Source: Alistipes sp. CAG:435
GTDB taxonomy: Bacteria > Bacteroidota > Bacteroidia > Bacteroidales > UBA932
Length of the DNA stretch: 46,475 nucleotides
Assembly (NCBI GenBank): GCA_000433355.1
Contig: FR893118.1
Location: 1-46,475 of the forward strand
Reading direction: 5' to 3'
Shown: positions 8,034 through 16,833 of the stretch, piece by piece
Position numbering within the stretch: position 1 is the stretch's first letter
Layout: every line of letters starts with the position of its first letter
Position numbers and translations under genes: made by a program
The notes under the pieces: generated by a model
Databases searched by the model: none
What the model was told of the DNA's origin: nothing
Seen by the model: only the letters and a program-made list of their open reading frames with translations

Positions 8034-10505
8034 CTATTTCCCGCCAAGGCCCTTGCCGCCGCCGATTCGGGAGGCTTCATCGATGCTGCCGACTTTGCGG
8101 GCGCGGATCCGCTGGGCTTTGCCGAAACGCCAGGTCAGGCCGATGTGAGCGATCTGGGAGTAATACTTCTGCCTTATGACCGAGCTGTTCACGTCACCGA
8201 GAACGGTGCTGGTGAACCCGAGACAATCCAGATTCGTGCAGGAACTGCGGAGGACATCGTCCAGATTGAGCGTGAGGACAAGACGGTTGTCAAGCATCGT
8301 CTTCTTCACTCCGATATTCATAGAATAGAGATCGTGCAGTTTGAAGTAGCCGTATGCCATCGGCGAGCGGTAGAAACCGTCCAGCTGCACTTTCCAGTCT
8401 TTCGGGAGGATGAATGTGAAGCAGGTGTAGCAGGAAAGGGTGAATGAATCGTTGCTTTCCCGGTCGGCTATCTTGGCGGATGAATATAGTCCGGTGGTGC
8501 TGAATGTCCAGGCAAGCCACTTGGCCATAGGCAGTTCCGTCACATTGAAAGTCAGCGCAGTCATATTCTGTCTGCCGTAGTTGGTCCAGATCAGAAGCTG
8601 GTCGCCGTTCTCCTTGAGCTCAGGAAGCTGCGAGAACATTCCGCCGGTGTGACTGAACGACGCGGCGAGCGAGAAGTGCTGGCCGAATCCGGCGCTGAGC
8701 GAAGCCTTGTCTGAATATGCAGGGCGCAGATCCGGGTCGCCGACATTGTAGGTGTGCGCATCGATGTAGTTCTCAACCGGGTTCAGGGCCATATAGCTAG
8801 GGCGTTGGATTCTCCTTGTGTAGGAAAGCGCGAACCTAAGGCTGGCGGACGGGTTGAATCCCACGAACGCTGTCGGGAACAGGTCAAAGTAGCTGCGACG
8901 GCTCTCGTCCCCGGCCGAGATCCAATCCCCGAACGAGTTGGTATATTCACCCCTCAATCCGGCCTTGGCGGTCCATTTCGGGCCGAACTGCGCGGCAAGG
9001 GAGAGGTAGGCGGCGCCGATGTTCTCACGGTACTTGAAACGGGTCTCGGCATCACTGGCTGAAGGGCCGGTCTCGGTCCTCAGGGTCGTGTTGTCAGTCT
9101 TGGAAAGAGCCCACTTCGCTCCGGCCTCCAACCTTGCGAAGTTGAACACGGTCCCCTCATAGTCAGCTTTCGCGGACCAGATGTTCACCTTGTTGTCGGA
9201 GTCGATGTACCTTGTGGAAGGGATCCAGTCCGAAGCGCCCATATTCCTCGTGAAGGTCTTCTGGTCGTTTCCTGTCCAGTCGGCATTGTGGTAATAGTCC
9301 ATATTGACGGTGATCTCGGAATTGGTCGCCTCGTTGAATATGTGGGTGAAGTTCAAATTGCCGTTGGTCTGGCGGCTCTTGTCCTCGTTCCACGTCGCGG
9401 ACTCGGCACGCTCAAGTTCCTTGTCACCAAGCGTCTGCGTGGTGACATTGTGGTCTCTGTCGGACTTCATTATGTTGCGGGAGCTCGGCATATTCACGAT
9501 GAATCCCAAGGTGTTTTTCTTGTCGATGAACCAGTCGTTGCCGAAACGCACCTGCCAATTGCGGTACCTGTCCTTCTGGAGGGACTGGGCAAGAATCCGG
9601 AACGGAACCCCGTCCTGCGTCAGTTTGTTGTCGATGTTCATATCTATGTCCATATCATAGATTCCCTGATAGGCAGAGACGAATGTGTTTGTCTTGGCCG
9701 TCCTGTAGCTTAGGCTTCCGTTGACGTTCTCCCTCATAAGGAAGCGGCCGGTCTCTCCGAAGTACATTCCTCCGTCATCGGTTCCGATCTCGCCGTTGAG
9801 CCCGGACAAGGCGTTGCGCTTCGTCTTGATGTTGATGATACCTCCCTGTCCCTCAGCGTCATACTTGGCGGAAGGATGCTCCATCAGCTCAAACTTGTCG
9901 ATCGAGGATCCCGAGGTTGACCTCAACAAGGCCTCCAGACCTTTCCCGTCAAGATATGACGGACGGCCATCGATCCAGACCTGGACCTTCTTTCCGTTCA
10001 AGGTGATGTTTCCGTCCTTGTCGATGGTCACTCCAGGTGCCTTCTTGATGAGGTCCAGGGCGTTGCTTCCCTGCGCGAACGCGCTTTGCGAGACGTTCAT
10101 CACAAGCTTGTCAATCTTCATCTCGACCAGTTTCACACGTTCTGTGACGGTCGCGCCGGCTATCATCTGAGTGTCCTCGGACATATTCAAAGGCTCGATC
10201 TCATTCAGGCCGGTAACGACATTCACATTTTTGTAACTATCCTTGTAACCGATAAGCGAAGCCTTTATAATATATTCACCGGGCGCGGCCTGAAGGGAAT
10301 ACGCTCCCTTGTCATCGCAAGTGGCGCCGGCGGCCAGCGTACTGTCCGGTCTCATAAGGGCGACTGTAGTCCATCCGAGAGGCCCGCCGGTGGCCTTGTC
10401 CAGCACCGTACCTTTTATCTCGGAAACATTCTGGCGGGCGGCGGAGGCGTTTGCTCCACCGATGACCAGCATCGCAGCAATCAGCAATAATCTAAATCTT
10501 CTCAT
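8034..10505 (-). CDS. TonB-dependent receptor family protein (CarboxypepD-reg, plug, beta-barrel)
   Basis: The start is the ATG at 10505, with GAAGAAGAAA upstream and a signal peptide MRRFRLLLIAAMLVIGGANA directly after it; the longer frame has no initiation support. The product has about 823 residues. A carboxypeptidase-D regulatory-like beta domain lies at ~30-110 (EIKGTVLDKATGGPLGWTTV). A plug domain follows (NALDLIKKAPGVTIDKDGNITLNGKKVQVWIDGRPS..IEH-like MEHPSAKYDAEGQGGIINI). The rest is a long beta-barrel rich in aromatic strands and ends in WRFGKAQR plus a basic tail. This is the outer-membrane beta-barrel family typical of Bacteroidetes, not SusC. No SusD neighbour exists. The substrate is unknown. 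Confidence 0.88.
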   Translation of the reverse strand: MRRFRLLLIAAMLVIGGANASAARQNVSEIKGTVLDKATGGPLGWTTVALMRPDSTLAAGATCDDKGAYSLQAAPGEYIIKASLIGYKDSYKNVNVVTGLNEIEPLNMSEDTQMIAGATVTERVKLVEMKIDKLVMNVSQSAFAQGSNALDLIKKAPGVTIDKDGNITLNGKKVQVWIDGRPSYLDGKGLEALLRSTSGSSIDKFELMEHPSAKYDAEGQGGIINIKTKRNALSGLNGEIGTDDGGMYFGETGRFLMRENVNGSLSYRTAKTNTFVSAYQGIYDMDIDMNIDNKLTQDGVPFRILAQSLQKDRYRNWQVRFGNDWFIDKKNTLGFIVNMPSSRNIMKSDRDHNVTTQTLGDKELERAESATWNEDKSRQTNGNLNFTHIFNEATNSEITVNMDYYHNADWTGNDQKTFTRNMGASDWIPSTRYIDSDNKVNIWSAKADYEGTVFNFARLEAGAKWALSKTDNTTLRTETGPSASDAETRFKYRENIGAAYLSLAAQFGPKWTAKAGLRGEYTNSFGDWISAGDESRRSYFDLFPTAFVGFNPSASLRFALSYTRRIQRPSYMALNPVENYIDAHTYNVGDPDLRPAYSDKASLSAGFGQHFSLAASFSHTGGMFSQLPELKENGDQLLIWTNYGRQNMTALTFNVTELPMAKWLAWTFSTTGLYSSAKIADRESNDSFTLSCYTCFTFILPKDWKVQLDGFYRSPMAYGYFKLHDLYSMNIGVKKTMLDNRLVLTLNLDDVLRSSCTNLDCLGFTSTVLGDVNSSVIRQKYYSQIAHIGLTWRFGKAQRIRARKVGSIDEASRIGGGKGLGGK

Positions 10506-10812
10506 TTTCTTCTTCAATTTTTCACGGTGCAAAGTTACGGCGGGAATCCATAATATATCACATCCAAGGCGGACAGATAAAATCACCAAATGATTGAATA
10601 TCTGAATATTGAATATGGACAATATGGACAAACGCAATCACCGCCCCTGCTTTGTGGTCTCTTGCCAGACATAACAGACCTCACAAGAGGCGGAACATTA
10701 TGAATAATGAAATATTCGTTCTGTGAATATTTATCCATTCGTCCCTATTGCACATTTTTCAAAATTTTCCGAAATTGTGTACACTTTAACTAAGTTAACA
10801 ACACAACAACTT
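10506..10812. other. Divergent promoter region between the receptor and protease genes
   Basis: AT-rich spacer with no gene. It holds an unusual cluster of five GAATAT/ATATTC sites (10596, 10604 and 10611 in direct succession, then two near 10710-10730). No clear -7/-33 pair was identified. Confidence 0.4.
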
Positions 10813-12918
10813 ATGACCCGGAGAAAACTTCTCATCTGGACCCTATGCCTGCTATCATTATGGCAGGCCGGAACATCAAGCCCTTTGCTCGCCGGCCCGG
10901 CGTACCCGGGACTCATCACTGTGAAACAAAGCGACGGCAGTGAAATCAGAGTCCGTGTGCACGGAGACGAGTTCCGCAATTATGTAACCTCGGAGGAAGG
11001 CTACACCCTCGCCGCGGACGCGGACGGAGACTGGGCTTTCGCAAAACTTGACGCCAACGGACTTCTGGTCCCGACATCCGTCAAGGCCAAGAATGCCAGC
11101 CGTTTGACCGACTCGGAACGCAAGATTCTTGGCACCTCACTGCGGAAAAACCTGCGACCGCTGCGGATGACCGGCCTGCAAATGAGGCTAAAGGCTGCGC
11201 GGACATATTCATTGGCAACCCGCGCCGCGGATGCCGGGGATTGCATTCCTCCGCTTCTGAGAGGCACCACTTGGAAGCCGGTCGGGAACAAGAAAGTGCT
11301 GGTGCTCCTCGCTGAATATCCTGACCTTCCTTTCACTAACGGAAGCAATGAGGCGTTCGACAACTTATTGAATTCCAAGAACTACACAAAAGGTGGGGCG
11401 ACCGGAAGCGTCTGGCAGTACTACTATGACAACTCCAACGGACAGTTCAATCCGGAGTTCACGGTGGCCGGGCCGTACAGACTCTCCAAGAACAGGGCAT
11501 ATTACAAGGACAGACCGGAGGAGATGGTCGCCGAAGTAGCCCGTCTTGCCGACAATGATTTGGATTTCAGCCAGTTCGCGGAGAACGGGGTGGCGCACGA
11601 CATATTCGTGTTCTATTCCGGGGGAGCGGAAAGCACCGGTGACCCGAACGGAATCTGGCCGCACAAGAGCGGGCTGAAGAACCTGACGCTTGACGGGGTC
11701 ACGATTCCGGGCTACGCTTGCAGCTCCGAGCTGGAGCCAGGATCTGCGGGAAACAACACACTCGCCGCCATCGGATCGTTCTGCCACGAGTTCGGGCATA
11801 TTCTCGGATGGCCGGACCTCTACGACACGGTAAACGGCAACGACACGAAATGCGACCTGCCGGGCTGCTTCTCGCTTATGGCCTACGGAACCTACAACAA
11901 CAGCAGCCGCACTCCCCCGGCGCTCAGCATCCTCGAAAGGTGGATGATGGGTTGGTCGGAACCGGAAATTCTGGAGACGAGCGGGGAATATTCATTGCCG
12001 GCGATCACGGAAGGGAAGGGCTACCTCGTCAAGACCGAGGCGGACGAGGACTATTTCCTGCTGGAATGCAGAGGCGCGGGAAAGAACGAGTGGGACAAGA
12101 AGGAATATCTCGACTTCTACGGACAGGGCTCCGACTGGGGGCTTCTGATCTATCACGTCCGGAACGAGTACAACAGTTGGATGGGCAACGCCGTGAACAT
12201 CGTCCACGGGAACGAGCACTACAAGATATTATATTCCAATCCTGCCTCCAGGAACAACTACCTGCCGCAGTATATTCCGGCGCATTGTTTCTTCCCGGGC
12301 GGGAAAAATGTGACCTCCATCCACAGCGACAGCCAGTCTAACTTTCTGGCCGTCAACGGCAAGAAGACAATGGTCGAGATCCCTTCGATCAGGCTGGACG
12401 CGGTGGATGGTTCCGTGAAATTATCTGTGACAGAGCGCAATGGCAACATCACGGATGTCAAGTCAAGCATATTCCAGCACGACATCATCCTGAGCTGGAA
12501 AGACGACCTCTCCTCCGGATGGACTGTCGAATGGAAGGCCGAGGGTGAAGAGACGGAGTCAATCACCGGGCTCACATCCTCCGAGGTGCATATTCCTCTG
12601 CTGAAGGATGCCCAGGACTATGCGATCACCATCACGGGCAACAAGAACAGCAAGACTTTCCTGACCTTGAAGACCGAGAAATCCGGATCCGGCTTCCCGA
12701 GAATCCAACTCTCAAAGGCCAACCCGACATCGGAGGACAAAGTTCTGATGATGCTGGTTGACTGCGGCGAGATGGGCGGCATCCAATGGACTGTGGACGG
12801 AGCCAAGGCGGACGGCTACACCAATCTGCGCAAGGGTGAGCATTACGTGCAGGCTGTCCTGACAAAGACGGACGGGACCGTTGAATATTTCGCCAGGTAC
12901 ATAAATGTCATCCTATAA
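10813..12918 (+). CDS. Secreted M6-family metalloprotease
   Basis: I start at the ATG at 10813 because it begins a signal peptide (MTRRKLLIWTLCLLSLWQAG). The protein has 701 residues. Residues ~30-65 resemble the short N-terminal domain of this family (GLITVKQSDGSEIRVRVHGDEF). The catalytic domain holds the zinc motif HEFGH (residues 325-329) in FCHEFGHILGWPDLYD, followed by a Met-turn-like SLMAYGTYN. The C-terminal part (~560-701) is beta-sandwich-like, with WTVEWKAEGEE and FLTLKTEKSG. I see no clear type IX sorting signal. A small lipoprotein gene follows after 12 bp, so the two are probably cotranscribed. The substrate is unknown. Confidence 0.9.
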   Translation: MTRRKLLIWTLCLLSLWQAGTSSPLLAGPAYPGLITVKQSDGSEIRVRVHGDEFRNYVTSEEGYTLAADADGDWAFAKLDANGLLVPTSVKAKNASRLTDSERKILGTSLRKNLRPLRMTGLQMRLKAARTYSLATRAADAGDCIPPLLRGTTWKPVGNKKVLVLLAEYPDLPFTNGSNEAFDNLLNSKNYTKGGATGSVWQYYYDNSNGQFNPEFTVAGPYRLSKNRAYYKDRPEEMVAEVARLADNDLDFSQFAENGVAHDIFVFYSGGAESTGDPNGIWPHKSGLKNLTLDGVTIPGYACSSELEPGSAGNNTLAAIGSFCHEFGHILGWPDLYDTVNGNDTKCDLPGCFSLMAYGTYNNSSRTPPALSILERWMMGWSEPEILETSGEYSLPAITEGKGYLVKTEADEDYFLLECRGAGKNEWDKKEYLDFYGQGSDWGLLIYHVRNEYNSWMGNAVNIVHGNEHYKILYSNPASRNNYLPQYIPAHCFFPGGKNVTSIHSDSQSNFLAVNGKKTMVEIPSIRLDAVDGSVKLSVTERNGNITDVKSSIFQHDIILSWKDDLSSGWTVEWKAEGEETESITGLTSSEVHIPLLKDAQDYAITITGNKNSKTFLTLKTEKSGSGFPRIQLSKANPTSEDKVLMMLVDCGEMGGIQWTVDGAKADGYTNLRKGEHYVQAVLTKTDGTVEYFARYINVIL

Positions 12919-12930
12919 TATTCATAGACA

Positions 12931-13365
12931 ATGAAAATCGCATTCAGAATATTCACCACGCTTATTTTCTGCCTCCTCCTTTCCGCCTGCAACGGCAACA
13001 AGGAAGACAACAACCTCCGGGAGGAATTCTCAGTCGCGGAGGATTTGGGAATATACAAGGACGGCGCTCCGGTGCTCACTTTCCTCAAAAACAAGCACCA
13101 ATACTACTGCAACCCGTCAGAGGGCATCCTGAGGATAATCGACAACGAGGGGGCACGTGATGTCACGGTGAAACTCAGCGGAGTGCCTTCCACATCCGGG
13201 ACAGTCAGCGGGACCGTCTCCGGGAATATGGGAATCACAGGATTCAGTTTCAGCGAGCTGCGGATCCTCAAGATAGACAGCAGGACGGCCTGGCTCTGGT
13301 CGGACAAGGACAAGGCCGGATTCATCCTGCCGTCAGCCGGACTGCAAACCACAAAAGCCAACTAA
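12931..13365 (+). CDS. Small lipoprotein downstream of the M6 protease
   Basis: The 144-residue product has a clear lipoprotein signal, MKIAFRIFTTLIFCLLLSAC, with Cys20. The mature part is probably a beta sandwich: DGAPVLTFLKNKHQYYCNPSEG, then RDVTVKLSGVPSTSGTVSGTV, then DSRTAWLWSDKDKAGFILP. The gene begins 12 bp after the protease stop and ATATTC lies just upstream. The family is not recognised. It could be an accessory or inhibitor-type partner of the protease, which is inference from position only. Confidence 0.75.
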   Translation: MKIAFRIFTTLIFCLLLSACNGNKEDNNLREEFSVAEDLGIYKDGAPVLTFLKNKHQYYCNPSEGILRIIDNEGARDVTVKLSGVPSTSGTVSGTVSGNMGITGFSFSELRILKIDSRTAWLWSDKDKAGFILPSAGLQTTKAN

Positions 13366-13401
13366 TAATCTCAATAATAAGAACGTAGGAAAAGATTCTT
13401 T

Positions 13402-14577
13402 GTGTTCTTGTTTATGCTTCTGGCGACGTTCTCACTTGCGTCAGCCCAGACCATAGACATCAAAGGTACCGTCATCGACGAGAACGGAGAACCCGTCATC
13501 GGTGCGTCGGTGATGATCAAGGGAACCTTGAAAGGCGACATCACGGACGTGAGCGGCCGTTTCAGTCTTGGCGGAGTCAAAACGACAGACAAACTGGCCG
13601 TGTCCTGCATCGGAATGATTCCGGTGGAGATCGATCCGCAGGCGGAGATGAGGATCACCCTGAAAACCGACCACGAGCAGCTCGACGAGGTTCTCGTCGT
13701 GGCTTTCGGCCAGCAGACCAAATCCTCCTTCACAGGATCCGCGGCGGTCGTGAAGAGCGAGACTCTTGAGAAGAAGCAGCTCACGAATGTGATGAGCGGA
13801 CTTCAGGGACAGGTGGCCGGTCTCCAGATGATCAACAATTCCGGCTCCCCTACCGCCACACCTTCAATGGCGATCCGAGGATTCAGTTCCATCAACGCCG
13901 GGACATCCCCGCTGATCATTGTGGACGGATCTCCTTATGACGGAGGGTGGAACAACCTGAACCCTAACGACGTGGAGAACATCACCGTCCTCAAGGACGC
14001 CGCCTCCAACGCACTTTACGGTGCGCGAGGAGCCAACGGATGGATCCAGCTTTACACGGCGACAAGCGGAAGTGACTACTACTCGCAATTCAACGGCGAC
14101 AAGAGCAAAGGCGGATCCGTCTGGTTCTACAGCTACAAGACCGATGGCTATCCGGAGTTCACCTGGACCGGTGACGGCGGCAGTCTGATCGATGATCTTG
14201 TCGGAATATATAGCCAAAATTCAACCGGGAGCCAGATCTTTGATGGCAGCAATTGGGTTGACTTCACCTCGACAAACGATGTAGTGATCGAGAAAATCGA
14301 TGACAACACCGTTTCGGTGACCGGTCTGCTGTACGAGGACAACACGTTGAAAGCCTCAGTTGACGCCGAGGCCAAGACATTGACCTTTGAGCCTCAGACC
14401 TGGTTTGACTGGTACGTGTTCTGCGTCTATGACAGCCCGACGACATCGGTAGTCGCAACGATCGCAGACGGTGTGATAACGATGTCAAACTGGACCGCCT
14501 ACAGTCAATATAGCAATTTACTTCAGAAAGCCGCCGCACTGGCGGAGTGGCGCATCACTAATTTTGAAGGTTACTGA
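13402..14577 (+). pseudogene. SusC N-terminus (signal, CarboxypepD-reg, plug) fused to an unrelated C-terminus
   Basis: Residues 1-213 follow a SusC receptor closely: IDIKGTVIDENGEPVIGASV, LDEVLVVAFGQQTKSSFTGS, SGLQGQVAGLQM, and the plug end NVENITVLKD-type sequence to ALYGARGANG. SusC would continue into a barrel of ~700 residues. Here the frame jumps at about 14040 into ~180 residues (WIQLYTATSGSDYYSQF..) with no barrel character and the look of a lipoprotein C-terminus. The 5' end is also damaged. The basic n-region of the signal peptide (ERRKRFF) is encoded from 13381, upstream of any usable ATG; only GTG 13402 or ATG 13414 remain. I infer a deletion that removed the barrel and probably susD. 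Transport function must be lost. Confidence 0.8.
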
Positions 14578-14628
14578 AATGTTCCTTGAGGTGAAAAATC
14601 TTCAGACAAACAAATCAAAAACAGCTTC

Positions 14629-15501
14629 TTATCCATGAATGGGGCGATGTTGCGCGCGGAGGAGTTCCCTGCGTCTGGCGTCCAGCGCGGGAAGTTCCGA
14701 TTCCGGCATGGCGAACCTGACGAATCTGGACCAGAGGTAGTCCACGGCCTGGTCGGACGGGTGGATCATGTCGGCGGCATAGAAACGGTAGTCCCGCAGC
14801 TCGTCAAGCACGATCTCGTAGGCGGGGAAATATTCACAACGCTCCGGGAACTTCGCCAGAACCTCGTCCAGGGCGAGCAGGAGTGTGCTTTTGCTGATCT
14901 GGTTGCCATGCGCCCCGTCCTTGAAGTGGCGGATGGGAGAGACGGTGAACATGAATTCCTTCTCCGGATGCCGCGCGATCATATTCATGAGCAATGTCGC
15001 TGTCTCGCGGACTGAGAGGCGTCTGCGGGAGAACTCCTTCGCGTCGATTTTCAGGCAGTTGGAAACGGTCTCACCGGAGCGGAGATATTCATAGATCCAT
15101 GCCGTGCCGAGGGTTATGATGACTTTGGAGGCTGCTTTCCACCGGAGCGAGGCTTCCTTCAAAGATGCATTGGCGACTTGCAGGAACTCGTCCTCGGTGC
15201 GGCGGGCGAAGGATGTGTGGTGGCTGAACGAGCAGACGAGGCCGGCACCGGCGCCCATCTGGACGCACTCATCTTTGGAGAACGGGATTCCGGATGTCAG
15301 GCGGGCGACGGAGTTACAAACAGAGACGGGATTATAAAGTGTTCCGAACGGGTTGAGGCAGACATCGAAACCGAGGTCAACCATCTTCTGTCCCATGTTG
15401 TCGGCGAAGCAGCTGCCGAGAATGACAATCTTGTCATTCAGGGAGACGCCTACCTTGCTTCGGCCCGTTTCGACGGGAGTCTGTAGCTTGAGTCCTTCCA
15501 T
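14629..15501 (-). CDS. GSCFA-domain protein (SGNH-like hydrolase family)
   Basis: The 290-residue cytoplasmic protein shows the family's name motif in VILGSCFADNMGQKM (residues ~29-43). Further conserved parts are NPFGTLYNPVSV, VIITLGTAWIYEY, FMFTVSPIRHFKDGAHGNQISKSTLL, YFPAYEIVLDELRDYRFYAADMIHPSDQAVDYLW. The SPIRH and ADMIHPS segments resemble the late blocks of SGNH hydrolases with the catalytic Asp and His. No reaction has been assigned to most members. It is divergent from the outer-membrane barrel gene at 15577 and has no obvious operon partner. Confidence 0.9.
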   Translation of the reverse strand: MEGLKLQTPVETGRSKVGVSLNDKIVILGSCFADNMGQKMVDLGFDVCLNPFGTLYNPVSVCNSVARLTSGIPFSKDECVQMGAGAGLVCSFSHHTSFARRTEDEFLQVANASLKEASLRWKAASKVIITLGTAWIYEYLRSGETVSNCLKIDAKEFSRRRLSVRETATLLMNMIARHPEKEFMFTVSPIRHFKDGAHGNQISKSTLLLALDEVLAKFPERCEYFPAYEIVLDELRDYRFYAADMIHPSDQAVDYLWSRFVRFAMPESELPALDARRRELLRAQHRPIHG

Positions 15502-15528
15502 ACGGGTGCGAAATTACAAAATAATCAG

Positions 15529-15536
15529 TAATTTTG
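15529..15536 (+). promoter_or_regulatory. -7 box candidate for the barrel gene at 15577
   Basis: TAATTTTG fits TAnnTTTG exactly, 40 bp before the ATG. No good TTTG was seen at the -33 position. Confidence 0.35.
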
Positions 15537-15576
15537 CATAAACTGCCTCGGAGGCGGGATTTTTCCTTCCTGGCTT

Positions 15577-16830
15577 ATGAATATGAGAAAGAGCGTAATT
15601 GTAATAACACTTCTTCTGGCGTCGGCCTTCGCCGGTCGTGCCCAACAAAAGGCTACCTTTACCTACGGGGCTGATTTTCAGTACTATTTTGACAATCGGG
15701 AATATGATGGCGCTGGCAACAAGTTCGAGACATCCGGCACGGTTCACGCCGCCAGGCTGACTCCCACGGTCGGTGTCAAGGTGGCGGGCGGCCGGTTCAC
15801 CCATCAGCTTACGCTCGGAATCGATGTGATGAAGAATATGGGTGAGGCCCCCGTGTCCGAAAGCGACAAGGATCTTCAGAACATAGGACTTTTCCGGGAG
15901 ATGACATTCTGGTACGGCCTTGAAAGCCGGCGCGGAAGCGGAAAATTCAATCTCTTGGCGGGAATATTCCCGCGCGGGAACTCTGTTTTCGGCTCGGGTT
16001 ATCAGGGCTGCGCGGAAGATCCTGTGAAGGCCGATCAGGTTCCGTCCCTGTTCATCTCCGATGTCAACCAGTTTTATGACAACAACATAGAAGGATTACT
16101 CCTGAAGTACGAGACCCGGAAAGGCTATTGCGAGGCCGGTTTGGACTGGATGGGAATGATCGGGCACGGCCGGCGTGAGCTCTTCCGGATATTCACATAC
16201 GGCAATTACGCCCTTGCCGGTGATTTCCTGCGCGCCGGGTGGACGGCGACTATGTACCACTTCGCCAACACGCTTGAATATCGGGGCGTGGTGGATAATA
16301 TTCTTGTCTCGCCTTTCGTGTCGCTGACCGCCGGGAGACGCGACTTCCGTTGGAACTCCAAGCTCAGCTATATTCAAGGAATACATCAGGACAGGATCAA
16401 CGAGACGGGGCTTGAGCCTGCGTTCGGCGGGCTGCTGACGTTGAACCTCACGTACAAGAAACTGGGCGTTCAGAATGATTCCTACTATGGCACGGGCCAG
16501 ATGCCTTACTACTTCACCATTGACGGAGGAGGGAATATGCTCGGACAGGATTTGTACGCCGGAAGTCCGTTCTACCGCGTCTGTGACTATGGCGGGAACT
16601 GGAAGCATTCCGGGTTTTATGACCGTGCCGAGATCTACTGGCAGCCGTATATCGCTGATTTCGTGCGTCTGAGGCTTTCCGCCGTGTTCCATTTCACAGG
16701 TGATGGATTCCAGGGCAGCCAGCAGAAGCTGAGCGTCCTGTTCGATCTCGGGCGTGCCTTGAACTCCAGGAAAACGGCTAAGGCTTCGGGAGGCTCACGC
16801 AGGCAAAGGAGTTTTGAAATATATTTATAA
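15577..16830 (+). CDS. Outer-membrane beta-barrel protein of unknown family
   Basis: The 417-residue protein has a signal peptide (MNMRKSVIVITLLLASAFAGRAQQ). The rest consists of alternating hydrophobic and polar residues with many Tyr, Phe and Gly, typical of porin strands: ATFTYGADFQYYF, FTHQLTLGIDVMKN, AGWTATMYHFANTLEYRG, FVRLRLSAVFHFTGDGF. The true C-terminus is unusual: after the barrel-like VLFDLGRAL comes a basic tail (SRKTAKASGGSRRQR) before FEIYL. Four bases separate it from the nucleotidase lipoprotein gene, so they form an operon. Passage of nucleotides or phosphate esters is a context guess. Confidence 0.75.
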   Translation: MNMRKSVIVITLLLASAFAGRAQQKATFTYGADFQYYFDNREYDGAGNKFETSGTVHAARLTPTVGVKVAGGRFTHQLTLGIDVMKNMGEAPVSESDKDLQNIGLFREMTFWYGLESRRGSGKFNLLAGIFPRGNSVFGSGYQGCAEDPVKADQVPSLFISDVNQFYDNNIEGLLLKYETRKGYCEAGLDWMGMIGHGRRELFRIFTYGNYALAGDFLRAGWTATMYHFANTLEYRGVVDNILVSPFVSLTAGRRDFRWNSKLSYIQGIHQDRINETGLEPAFGGLLTLNLTYKKLGVQNDSYYGTGQMPYYFTIDGGGNMLGQDLYAGSPFYRVCDYGGNWKHSGFYDRAEIYWQPYIADFVRLRLSAVFHFTGDGFQGSQQKLSVLFDLGRALNSRKTAKASGGSRRQRSFEIYL

Positions 16831-16833
16831 GGT

